In this document: piece after piece, positions 1-7,409 of the stretch | Position numbering within the stretch: position 1 is the stretch's first letter | How the letters are laid out: each line of letters begins with the position of its first letter | DNA from: Solobacterium sp. | Lineage (GTDB): Bacteria; Bacillota_I; Bacilli_A; Erysipelotrichales; Erysipelotrichaceae | Length of the DNA stretch: 64,000 nucleotides | NCBI GenBank assembly: GCA_017469885.1 | Contig: JAFUFO010000031.1 | Location: 1 to 64,000 of the forward strand | Reading direction: 5' to 3' | Notes under the pieces: model-generated | Seen by the model: the letters and a program-made list of their open reading frames with translations, nothing else | Databases searched by the model: none | What the model was told of the DNA's origin: nothing | Program-made: the position numbers and the translations under genes

Positions 1-51
1 AAAAAACCTCCCTAAGATAACGGACCACGCAAGTCCATTATATTGGGAGGT
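1..51 (-). terminator. Putative minus-strand terminator or end of a structured RNA
   Basis: Read on the minus strand, ACCTCCC (51-45) pairs with GGGAGGT (12-6). A GGAC/GTCC helper hairpin lies inside the loop, and a run of T follows at the window edge. It could end transcription of the phosphoesterase gene about 160 bases upstream. The loop is large, so it may instead be part of an RNA that continues outside the window. Confidence 0.4.
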
Positions 52-172
52 AATTTCGGAACTCCGTCATCTGGTGTGGATGAACCCCTCCACACTATTT
101 GGTGTAGACCCTCCACAAACACAGAGGTTGGTGACTACCTCATTATTCTTCTGCTTGTATTTGCACAGTAAA
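52..172 (+). other. Hairpin-rich non-coding stretch ahead of a plus-strand terminator
   Basis: No convincing reading frame is seen. The stretch contains GTGTGGA/TCCACAC and GAGGT/ACCTC inverted repeats. CTCCGT (63-68) can pair with ACGGAG (172-177) across about 100 bases. Because a plus-strand terminator follows at 173-198, this may be the 3' part of a small RNA or an upstream gene's 3' untranslated region that begins before the window. No known RNA family was recognised. Confidence 0.3.
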
Positions 173-198
173 CGGAGAGACAGATCTCTCTGTTTTTT
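173..198 (+). terminator. Rho-independent terminator, plus strand
   Basis: CGGAGAGA (173-180), loop CAGA, TCTCTCTG (185-192) form an 8-bp stem with one G-U pair, followed by six T. It ends a plus-strand transcript entering from the left edge. On the minus strand the same hairpin has only a short T run, so it is less likely to serve the phosphoesterase gene. Confidence 0.6.
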
Positions 199-207
199 GT
201 TTTCCGA

Positions 208-1383
208 TCATTCCCAGACAATCCTGAGGTTGTTTCCATCCATCGGCGGATGATTCACAACCTGTTCCATCCATGGTCCGTAATTATAATCATGCAGTGC
301 AGTGATCATATCTTCATAATACGTGTCATTGCGCAGGGATTCCGCCTCTTCCGCAAATGTTCCGTCGCTGTAACAGCGGAAGAACCGGTCAATCAGTGCC
401 ATGACCCCATCATACCGTTCTCCGGAAAGCCCCTCCTGTTTCAGAAGGCCTTCAAAGATTTCCACGGTACGTACGGTTTCATTCCGGTCTGCCTCCTCTA
501 TAAGCTCCGCAAGCCCCGCTTCCCCAAACTGTGTAAAGGAAATCGGTACGGTATGATATTCCGCACTCTTTCCCTGGATTGTCAGAGAACCGATCTGATG
601 TCTTCCTGACAGCGGCATCGAACTGATGATTTCAAACAGCCCTTCTTCCTGCTGGATACCCTGGCCATGCTGGTGACCGGTAAGACAGAGCGGCACATCA
701 TTTTCGCGCAGCGTTTTTCTGAGATCCGGATTTGTGATCTGATAATATCCGCTGTTATCCCCCTCCGGTCCGGCAATGACATTATGATGGCTGAGAAACA
801 GGACCGTCTTCCCGTCTTCCCTTGCCTGCCGCAGCGTTTTCCGCAGCCACAGCATAGTATCCGGGGAGAAGGTTCCCGTCGTTCCGCTGTCAAAAGAATT
901 GTCATCCATCGCAATGATGCAGACATTGTTGATCTCCGTGACATAGCTGAGGGAATCCGGTGCCTTGTCCAAGACATCAAACAGATCGCTGAAGCATTCC
1001 CAGTATTCTTCCGGCGTGCTCCGGTTGAAATCATGATTTCCCGTAGTCATCACAACCGGAATTCCCGCATCTGTAATCTTACGGAGAATCTGTTTCAGGA
1101 CACGCATATCTTCCGGTGCACCGGAGTTGGTATTGTCGCCGGTCATGATGAAAACATCCGGATGTGCGTCAATCACCTGCGATGCGATGGTTTCCGCCAC
1201 TGCTTCGCTATACGGCATTGCCGGAACTATCGAACTGATGATATTCGGATCCACCGAAAGGTGCAGATCAGAGGTGACGATTGCGTTCAGTGAAGCATCC
1301 TTCCACTCCCGCTGCCCGGATGAAACCGCGCATCCGGAGAGGGACAGAACGAACGCAATGACCAGTTTTTGTATAAGCCTCAT
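208..1383 (-). CDS. Calcineurin-like metallophosphoesterase lipoprotein
   Basis: A 391-residue secreted phosphoesterase. The N-terminus is a lipoprotein signal peptide ending LSGC, with the lipidated cysteine at residue 18, so the enzyme should sit on the outer face of the membrane. The metal-binding motifs of the calcineurin-like fold occur in order: DLH (39-41), GDN (82-84), GNHD (115-118), SHHN (198-201) and GHQHG (236-240). These bind two metal ions and the phosphate ester. The substrate cannot be told from sequence; phosphodiesters, nucleotides or cell-wall phosphates are possible. A roughly 100-residue C-terminal helical extension follows the catalytic domain. The ATG lies six bases downstream of a TAGGAT box with no ribosome-binding site, suggesting a leaderless mRNA. 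It is divergent from the TtcA-like gene. Confidence 0.88.
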   Translation of the reverse strand: MRLIQKLVIAFVLSLSGCAVSSGQREWKDASLNAIVTSDLHLSVDPNIISSIVPAMPYSEAVAETIASQVIDAHPDVFIMTGDNTNSGAPEDMRVLKQILRKITDAGIPVVMTTGNHDFNRSTPEEYWECFSDLFDVLDKAPDSLSYVTEINNVCIIAMDDNSFDSGTTGTFSPDTMLWLRKTLRQAREDGKTVLFLSHHNVIAGPEGDNSGYYQITNPDLRKTLRENDVPLCLTGHQHGQGIQQEEGLFEIISSMPLSGRHQIGSLTIQGKSAEYHTVPISFTQFGEAGLAELIEEADRNETVRTVEIFEGLLKQEGLSGERYDGVMALIDRFFRCYSDGTFAEEAESLRNDTYYEDMITALHDYNYGPWMEQVVNHPPMDGNNLRIVWE

Positions 1384-1389
1384 ACGCGT

Positions 1390-1395
1390 ATCCTA
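1390..1395 (-). promoter_or_regulatory. Extended -10 box for a leaderless start
   Basis: TGATAGGAT on the minus strand is an extended -10 (TGn plus TAGGAT), with exactly six bases between it and the ATG at 1383. Transcription would start at or next to the A of the start codon. The plus-strand gene at 42321 has the same TGTGATAGGAT-N6-ATGAG arrangement. No clear -35 was found. Confidence 0.4.
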
Positions 1396-1512
1396 TCACA
1401 GCACAGAATAAATGCGGGGTTTCCTGCATTGCAGAATTGGCTGCCTACTATTGTTAATGCTCTGAGCAAAAAGACTGTTCGCCAGCCATCGAATGCGGTA
1501 AACTGCATTCAT

Positions 1513-2364
1513 ATGAGCAGAGAACTGACACGAATTCAGAGCATTGAGCGCAGTATCATCCGGAAATACCGGAAAGAGCTGTGGGCACCGTTTCTGAATG
1601 CGATATCCGAATATGAACTGATTCAGGCTGATGACCGTATTGCGGTATGTATTTCCGGCGGAAAAGACTCCATGTGCATGGCTAAACTGTTTCAGGAACT
1701 GAAACGGCATTCCGAGATTCCCTTTGAACTGCGGTTCATTGTCATGGACCCCGGATACAGTGAGCGAAACCGCCAGAAGATTCTTGCGAATGCTGCCCTT
1801 CTGGAAATCCCGATCGAAGTCTTTGAGACAAATATCTTCCGCGTGGCAAACAGCCAGCCGCGCAACCCCTGTTATCTCTGCGCAAGAATGCGGCGCGGAC
1901 ATCTGTACAACCGGGCAAAGGAACTCGGCTGCAACAAAATCGCACTTGGTCACCACATGAACGATGTGATTGAAACTGTCCTGGTTTCCATGATGTATGC
2001 CAGTAAGATCGATGCGCTGATTCCCAAAGCGCACAGCGAAAACTTTCCGGGCATGGAACTGATCCGCCCGATGTACTGCATTAAAGAGCAGGCAATCGAG
2101 GACTGGTGCCGCTACAACGATCTGGAATTCATTCAGTGCGCCTGCAGGTTCACCGAAGCCAATGCGGACAATACCCGGGAAACCACGTCCAAGCGCAAGG
2201 AAGCCAAACAGCTGATCAGAGAGCTTAAGAAAACAAATCCGGAGATCGAAGGAAATATCTTCCGGGCTGTCCATGCAGTTCAGCTGGATACCTTTCCCGG
2301 ATATAAGCTGGACGGAACGATGCACAGTTTTCTGGAAACGTACGATGAAGAAGATAAAACATGA
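1513..2364 (+). CDS. TtcA-like ATP-pyrophosphatase (tRNA 2-thiocytidine synthesis family)
   Basis: A 283-residue cytoplasmic N-type ATP pyrophosphatase. The PP-loop SGGKDS lies at residues 48-53. A CxxC pair (PCYLC, cysteines 120 and 123) follows, the arrangement of TtcA, which uses an iron-sulfur cluster and ATP to thiolate cytidine 32 of tRNA. Two more cysteines (209, 211) may complete a cluster site. The frame is open upstream to 1369, but family alignment favours the ATG at 1513, where the conserved N-terminal helix begins. No strong ribosome-binding site precedes it. It is a single gene, convergent with the deaminase fusion and closed by a shared terminator that overlaps both stop codons. 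Related PP-loop enzymes such as TilS are less likely because of the CxxC spacing. Confidence 0.8.
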   Translation: MSRELTRIQSIERSIIRKYRKELWAPFLNAISEYELIQADDRIAVCISGGKDSMCMAKLFQELKRHSEIPFELRFIVMDPGYSERNRQKILANAALLEIPIEVFETNIFRVANSQPRNPCYLCARMRRGHLYNRAKELGCNKIALGHHMNDVIETVLVSMMYASKIDALIPKAHSENFPGMELIRPMYCIKEQAIEDWCRYNDLEFIQCACRFTEANADNTRETTSKRKEAKQLIRELKKTNPEIEGNIFRAVHAVQLDTFPGYKLDGTMHSFLETYDEEDKT

Positions 2365-2383
2365 GCCTGTGGGCTCATGTTTT
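2356..2383. terminator. Bidirectional terminator between convergent genes
   Basis: AAAACATGAGCC (2356-2367), loop TGTG, GGCTCATGTTTT (2372-2383): a perfect 12-bp stem whose ends are A and T runs on either strand. It contains the stop codon of the TtcA-like gene and touches the stop codon of the deaminase fusion, so one element ends both genes. Confidence 0.85.
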
Positions 2384-4848
2384 CATTCTCTCTTTGCGGA
2401 GGCTTCAATCCGTTCCTTAATCTCCGGCAGGATGTCATCCTTCGGTCCGAACAGCCGGACATATCCGCGCAGTGACTCCGCCTTCGGGCGCAGTCCGCGT
2501 GAGGTTTCACTGGCAAAGATCTGTGCTTTATAACGCCCGTTTTTGGCCTCCTGAATCAGATTGGCACCGGATGCGTTGCCGTCAAATGCGACGACCGTGG
2601 ACGGTCTTCGCTTGAAGATCTCATAGGCAAAGCTCTTGTATAATCCCATTCCGGTCGGCTCAATGGAAATCACCACATTCACCTGACTCTCGATCAGCTT
2701 GTTTCGTTCATAGCCGCTGATCATTGTCGGAATAATCGCAAAAATGTCGAACCTTCCCCTGCACTGCCGGATCAGATAGCGTTCATAGCCGTTCAGCTTA
2801 TCACCGACCACGAAGAAGACCTTTGCCGGATCCAGTTGTTCCACCATCCGGTCAATCAGTTCCACACAGTCACTGCGGACTTTGGTGGAATGGATATCAT
2901 TGTTGAAACTGCCGCCCGCAATGACGATCGGATATTTGTCTTCCGGCATGGTGCGGATGCGCTTCTGAAGTTCTGTGGAGGAATCATAGCGCACCGCAGC
3001 GCTGAGCAGCGGACCGGAAATCACAGAAGCGGCTTTGATCCGTTCCTGATAGTAGCTACTTACGGATTCTTTTCCGCAGGCACGCCGGAATGCCTCCTTC
3101 TTTTTCCGGAAGGCTTCCATGCTGGAGGCGATGATCTGATCTTCCGCCTGACGCATCTGCCGCATCTCATCAAAGCTGAGATCCAGAAGCTTTTCGAGTG
3201 AAAGCTGTTCATCGACGGAGTCCGTGCCGTACAGCGCGCCGCCGTCTGTTCCCTGCACGCATGAGATCCCTGCCGCAAGGTATTCCTTCAGCGGATGTTT
3301 TTTCAGTGTATTGAGATTGTTCAGACGCACATTGGACGTAATCTGAAATTCCAGAATGACATGGTTGTCCAGAATATCCTTTAACAGTTTCTTTCCCTTT
3401 CTGCCGGAAAGATTTGCGGTATAAAGACCGTGACCGATGCGTACCTGCGGCATCTCCTGTCCCGGACGCAGTGCGTTTTTCACGCAGGCAATGGAATTTG
3501 CGACATTGTCCCGCAGGCTGTCATTTTCACCCGCATGGATGCGGATCACAAAGGAAGGCACCTGCTGTGCAAGGCTGGTCACTTCCCGGATAAACGGCGC
3601 CAGTTCCCGGATATCATTGATTTCTTCTCCGACAATATCACAGCCGGCCACATACGGATCATCCGCCACCGCATGCAGGACGCGAAGATTCTCCTTCAGA
3701 TAGTCCGCTGCGGTCACGGAGTCTCTGACGATGGTCAGCGGGATCCGGCGCACTGCCGCAAGGAAGCGGAGTGTCACACCGGTTTCTCTTGTCACCGAAG
3801 GCATGACCGCATGGATCTCTTCAAGCACCTTCGGAGCCATATCCGGCTTTACCAGGGACGTATCGGATATTTCCGCATAGGTGATGCCGCGCGCGGCATA
3901 GCTGCGTGCGATCCAGAGCAGCTTGTCCTGAAACAGCGTATTGTGCTGATAGGTTTTATGCGTCCGATCCTTCTGAATGGATTTCAGGACGGAGACAACA
4001 TCCGGGTCGCCGACTCCGTCAAAGGAAGTGATCGGATACGGCGTGTCTGCCGGAACACCTTTTGTAAATACGTAGCGGTACAGATATACTTTCTCAAGAT
4101 TTGAGAACACGGCCTGCCCGTCTTTCAATACCGCAAGCGACGTGCGGATACGGGCAATGTTATAGGCGCTGTTTTCCGGATTTTCCAGAATCAGACGGGC
4201 AAAATTAATTGAGGTATTATCGTCAATTCTGCGGTTCAGATATTTGCCGGTAAGCATGCTGTTCTGAAACTGCTTTTCCGTCTCTCTGCGCTGTGTCACC
4301 AGATCCTGCATCTGTTCGGTTGTCAGACGCAGATGCAGTTTTTTAATGTAATACAGCGGGTAACGGATCTGATGCATGATGCCGAGCGCGATCAGGATAT
4401 CCGGCGCAAGATTTGCGTTCATGTGCGTATGCAGATCAGAATGGAATTTCACTTCCGTGCGGATATAGGTTTTTACAATCGTGCGCGCGATGTCAAGCGT
4501 ATAATGCTTCGTCTGTGACATCAGGGTCTTGGAAACCGACGGAATCGCGGCTTTCATCTCGATTCTTCCATCCGGATAGATATTTGCGACCTTTGTGTTG
4601 CCCAGCCGGAAAATGTAAATCAGCCGGTTGTACGTATCAAAATAGCTCGGCACAGTGCCGCGGATCACAAGCAGATCCTGATCATCCTTGGAAAGATGAA
4701 GATTGCACAGTTTCGCGAGATTCCGGATCAGATTACCGGTTGTATGATTCGGTGTCCGGAGCACATAAAACAGTTCTCCGTTTTCCAGGGAAAGATCTAC
4801 GATGATATCTTTTTCCTTATCGAGATAAAATGTACCGAATGGTTCCAT
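2383..4848 (-). CDS. Adenosine deaminase-like enzyme fused to a C-terminal SLOG/Rossmann-like domain
   Basis: An 821-residue cytoplasmic fusion, far longer than the usual 330-350 residues of adenosine deaminase. Residues 1-130 form an unrecognised alpha/beta domain. Residues 130-610 resemble the deaminase TIM barrel with the metal and catalytic residues kept: HSDLHTH (136-142), HAGE (438-441), GHG (472-474) and an aspartate in GTDGG (535), which replaces the usual TDDP. An insertion of about 150 residues separates the first metal motif from the rest. Residues 640-800 look like a nucleotide-binding Rossmann or SLOG domain: GGSFNN at 645, then IEPTGMG and an SGANLI motif near 760. The sequence suggests purine or nucleotide-derivative deamination coupled to nucleotide sensing. 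It is monocistronic, with an extended -10 and a GGAGGT ribosome-binding site. The ligand and any role in conflict systems are unknown. Confidence 0.72.
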   Translation of the reverse strand: MEPFGTFYLDKEKDIIVDLSLENGELFYVLRTPNHTTGNLIRNLAKLCNLHLSKDDQDLLVIRGTVPSYFDTYNRLIYIFRLGNTKVANIYPDGRIEMKAAIPSVSKTLMSQTKHYTLDIARTIVKTYIRTEVKFHSDLHTHMNANLAPDILIALGIMHQIRYPLYYIKKLHLRLTTEQMQDLVTQRRETEKQFQNSMLTGKYLNRRIDDNTSINFARLILENPENSAYNIARIRTSLAVLKDGQAVFSNLEKVYLYRYVFTKGVPADTPYPITSFDGVGDPDVVSVLKSIQKDRTHKTYQHNTLFQDKLLWIARSYAARGITYAEISDTSLVKPDMAPKVLEEIHAVMPSVTRETGVTLRFLAAVRRIPLTIVRDSVTAADYLKENLRVLHAVADDPYVAGCDIVGEEINDIRELAPFIREVTSLAQQVPSFVIRIHAGENDSLRDNVANSIACVKNALRPGQEMPQVRIGHGLYTANLSGRKGKKLLKDILDNHVILEFQITSNVRLNNLNTLKKHPLKEYLAAGISCVQGTDGGALYGTDSVDEQLSLEKLLDLSFDEMRQMRQAEDQIIASSMEAFRKKKEAFRRACGKESVSSYYQERIKAASVISGPLLSAAVRYDSSTELQKRIRTMPEDKYPIVIAGGSFNNDIHSTKVRSDCVELIDRMVEQLDPAKVFFVVGDKLNGYERYLIRQCRGRFDIFAIIPTMISGYERNKLIESQVNVVISIEPTGMGLYKSFAYEIFKRRPSTVVAFDGNASGANLIQEAKNGRYKAQIFASETSRGLRPKAESLRGYVRLFGPKDDILPEIKERIEASAKRE

Positions 4849-4866
4849 AGCACCTCCGTTTGTTCG

Positions 4867-4875
4867 ATTATATCA
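4867..4875 (-). promoter_or_regulatory. Extended -10 promoter for the deaminase fusion
   Basis: TGATATAAT on the minus strand matches the extended -10 consensus. It lies 9 bases upstream of a GGAGGT ribosome-binding site (4858-4853) serving the ATG at 4848, so the leader would be very short. The -35 region is weak, as expected for an extended -10 promoter. Confidence 0.5.
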
Positions 4876-4908
4876 AAACAAAACGCATTGCCCTCATGTG
4901 ACAATGCG
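4872..4908 (-). terminator. Terminator of the cls-amidase-patatin-HAD operon
   Basis: On the minus strand CGCATTG (4908-4902) pairs with CAATGCG (4890-4884), followed by TTTTGTTTTGAT. It lies just after the HAD phosphatase stop codon and slightly overlaps the promoter of the next gene. Confidence 0.75.
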
Positions 4909-4914
4909 CAGTTT

Positions 4915-5733
4915 TCACTCAATTACCTCAAGATTGTCTGTCAGATGTGCTTTCAGAAAGCGGGCAAATCCCTGTTCGTTGACCGAAGGCGCACTCCCCC
5001 ATGCGGCCTGTTTTGCGTCATCGGTTCCGTTTTCCATGGCGACGCCGTATTTCACATACTCCAGCATGGCGATATCATTCGTTGTATCGCCGAATGCCAT
5101 GATTTCATCTTCTGTGATATGCATCATCGCACCGATGATCCGGATACCGACATCCTTTGCGAGCAGCGGATGTGAGAATTCCAGCAGATCCACTGCGGTA
5201 CGGAATGCATTGAAACGCGGATCGGGATGTTCTGCCGCATAACGCTCCGCCTCTTCCATATGTGACGGCTCCACGATAAACATCACCTTCAGTTCCGGAT
5301 TTACGGTCATTGCCCGCACATCCGCTTCGATGCACTGCACACCGATCCGGTCAGCGACCACATCCGTTCCCGGTGTTCTGCGGGACACATAAAGTGTCGT
5401 GCCGTCATACAGGGTGGATATCAGTCCCATCGGTTCATAGATATCGATGATATCCCGCAGTACTTCCGGCTCAAGTGTATAGGCACTCTGCCGTTTTCCG
5501 GTTGCGGTTTCCAGTACTTCGCCGCCGTTGGAGCCGATGATATAGTCTGCCTGGTCCGCAAGACCCCAGCCCTCGAGAAGCGGTGTCAGAGAATCAATCG
5601 GTCTTCCGCTGCATACCGCAAAGCGGACACCGCAGTTCCGGTAATGCGCAATCGCCTCCGCAACGGAAGGATCGCATGCGTTATGTTCATTGATGATCGT
5701 ACCGTCAAGGTCACTTGCGATCAGCCAAATCAT
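4915..5733 (-). CDS. Cof-type HAD-superfamily phosphatase
   Basis: A 272-residue cytoplasmic hydrolase of the Cof/YidA branch of the HAD superfamily. Motif I is SDLDGT, with aspartates 8 and 10 for phosphoenzyme formation and acid-base catalysis. Motif IV is GDTTND in the C-terminal third, preceded by the usual DVG-containing segment. The type IIB cap lies between, roughly residues 80-190. Members dephosphorylate sugar phosphates, flavin or pyridoxal phosphates and similar small molecules; the substrate cannot be assigned. The start codon overlaps the stop of the patatin gene (ATGA, four bases), so the two are translationally coupled as the last genes of the cardiolipin synthase operon. Confidence 0.87.
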   Translation of the reverse strand: MIWLIASDLDGTIINEHNACDPSVAEAIAHYRNCGVRFAVCSGRPIDSLTPLLEGWGLADQADYIIGSNGGEVLETATGKRQSAYTLEPEVLRDIIDIYEPMGLISTLYDGTTLYVSRRTPGTDVVADRIGVQCIEADVRAMTVNPELKVMFIVEPSHMEEAERYAAEHPDPRFNAFRTAVDLLEFSHPLLAKDVGIRIIGAMMHITEDEIMAFGDTTNDIAMLEYVKYGVAMENGTDDAKQAAWGSAPSVNEQGFARFLKAHLTDNLEVIE

Positions 5734-6638
5734 ACTTCCGCCTTCACTTTCTCTTTCGGAAGAATCACCTGGGATGCCGGTGAAGTCCCGACCATGCGCA
5801 TTATTTCATCTCTGCGTGCTTCCATATCCTGATAACCGAGTTCAAAGAGTTCCCGGCATTTTTCCGGGTCGCCTTTCCAGCGGCTGACCTTGATCGTTCT
5901 GGACGGATAGATCATAACTGCCTTGTTCTCTTCAACCAGCTGATTGATCAGACCAATCTGCTTATAGTAATTCAGATGACGGACCTTGTAATCCCGCAGA
6001 ACTGCAGGATACTGCGGATATACAATCCGCATGAGGATCTTTACAAACAGAGACGCCGGTTTGCGCACATAATCCTTCGGCTTTGTCGTGATGATGACCG
6101 TCTTCGTGCAGCCCTGTTCCACCGCACGTTCGATGGGAATCATCTTGGTAATACCGCCGTCAAGCAGACGGTGTCCCTTGAAATCAACGATCGGTGCCGC
6201 AATCGGAAGTGAGCAGGATGCACGGAGAAGTTCCATCTCATCATCCAGATCAGATGCGTTGAAAAAGATGGTTTTCCCCTGTTCGAGGTCATAACAGCCG
6301 ATCTCCATATTGCGGTTTTCTTCCCGCAGCTTCCGGATGGAAAAGTGTTCTTTCCCAAGGAGATCTTCACGGAACAGTTTCTTATAAGCTACATAATAGC
6401 CTTCATGAAGCAGTGCCTGAATACCGACGGCATCTTTTGAACATGCATAGTTACAGCAGATTTTCTCCATCGTTTCCGTATCGCCAAGCTCATAGCACGT
6501 CTGATAAACCGCGCCGCTTGAGATGCCGACACTGTAGTCAAACCGGATTCCGTTATCAACCAGCCATTTGCATGCGCCTGCGGTAAACGCACCGCGTACG
6601 CCGCCGCCTTCCAGCACAAAACCTGTTTTCTCACTCAT
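5730..6638 (-). CDS. Patatin-like phospholipase
   Basis: A 302-residue serine acyl hydrolase with the patatin fold. The glycine-rich oxyanion loop GGGVRGAF lies at residues 11-18. The nucleophile elbow is GISSG (serine 40). The catalytic aspartate is in LLDGG in the middle of the protein, completing the Ser-Asp dyad. Such enzymes release fatty acids from phospholipids or other acyl esters, here probably in membrane turnover because the same operon encodes a cardiolipin synthase. The ATG at 6638 was chosen because it follows a GAGG ribosome-binding site and starts directly before the conserved loop. An upstream in-frame ATG would add 20 unrelated residues. It overlaps the amidase gene by 8 bases and the HAD gene by 4. 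Confidence 0.87.
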   Translation of the reverse strand: MSEKTGFVLEGGGVRGAFTAGACKWLVDNGIRFDYSVGISSGAVYQTCYELGDTETMEKICCNYACSKDAVGIQALLHEGYYVAYKKLFREDLLGKEHFSIRKLREENRNMEIGCYDLEQGKTIFFNASDLDDEMELLRASCSLPIAAPIVDFKGHRLLDGGITKMIPIERAVEQGCTKTVIITTKPKDYVRKPASLFVKILMRIVYPQYPAVLRDYKVRHLNYYKQIGLINQLVEENKAVMIYPSRTIKVSRWKGDPEKCRELFELGYQDMEARRDEIMRMVGTSPASQVILPKEKVKAEV

Positions 6639-7395
6639 GTTGTGTACCTCGCTTGATCGTATCTTTAATCTGTTGTCTGAGAAGTTCTGAATAATCATCC
6701 CGGATCATCTGATAGAACTGTTCCACACGTCCTTCTGAAATGAGGCGGTGCGGACACACCTTATCCATAAAATCCTGGTGAAGACGTACATCCTCCACCC
6801 CAAGATCATAGGTGACCAGAAGTTCTGCCGCAAGCGCAGCCGTATTCCGGAGCGTCTGTTCATAGTCATTCGTCAGATTCACGCACATCTCAATACCGAT
6901 GCCGTTCACATTACCGCCGAGCTTCGTACGGTTGTCACCTGCATTCCAGCCAATCTCATTGTCCGGAATATTGTGGTAGATCACATGATCGTCAACGGTA
7001 TAATGCCAGCCAGTGCTGTTAGTCACATCATTGATCAGCAGTGAGTTATGTGCCTCTGAATCTGCGCCGGAGCTGCGGTTATCCGTTTCGTGAATCGTGA
7101 GATAACGAATCTCCCGGACCTCACCCGGCCGCCGCGGGCTTCCCCACGGAACATAGCTGTGGATCACCGGCACATCTCCTGCGGAGGTGATTTCCGCATT
7201 GTTCACCCAGTAGTCAGAGGTGAATGTTTCAGGCTCTGTCTGCACTGCAGGATCGGATGCTGTGGCAGCTGTCCCCTGCGGTTTCTTTCCCGGCGTAAGC
7301 AGGAGGAAAATCGTCAGCGCAATCGCTGCCGCCATGAAGGAACACATCAGGATAAATATCCGCAGTTTTAATCTTCTTCGTTTCTTTTGTTTCAT
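6631..7395 (-). CDS. Membrane-anchored N-acetylmuramoyl-L-alanine amidase (Amidase_2)
   Basis: A 254-residue cell-wall hydrolase. A short Arg/Lys-rich cytoplasmic start is followed by one membrane segment at about residues 15-35, then a linker and an extracellular Amidase_2/PGRP-type domain. The zinc and catalytic residues appear in LTIHETDN, HYTVDDHVIYH and the RLHQ...CPHRL pair, as in zinc amidases that cut the bond between muramic acid and L-alanine. The ATG at 7395 is preferred because the membrane anchor follows directly and it clears the upstream gene. An earlier ATG at 7479 would overlap cls by 70 bases. It sits between a cardiolipin synthase and a phospholipase gene, suggesting an envelope-remodelling operon. 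Confidence 0.85.
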   Translation of the reverse strand: MKQKKRRRLKLRIFILMCSFMAAAIALTIFLLLTPGKKPQGTAATASDPAVQTEPETFTSDYWVNNAEITSAGDVPVIHSYVPWGSPRRPGEVREIRYLTIHETDNRSSGADSEAHNSLLINDVTNSTGWHYTVDDHVIYHNIPDNEIGWNAGDNRTKLGGNVNGIGIEMCVNLTNDYEQTLRNTAALAAELLVTYDLGVEDVRLHQDFMDKVCPHRLISEGRVEQFYQMIRDDYSELLRQQIKDTIKRGTQHE

Positions 7396-7409
7396 TTTTG
7401 TTTCTGTCT

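Noticed and set aside
2383-4848. Complete RADAR-type defence system
   Set aside because: Only a deaminase-like protein is present; no adjacent AAA+ ATPase (RdrA) or other defence gene is encoded, so calling a defence system is not supported.
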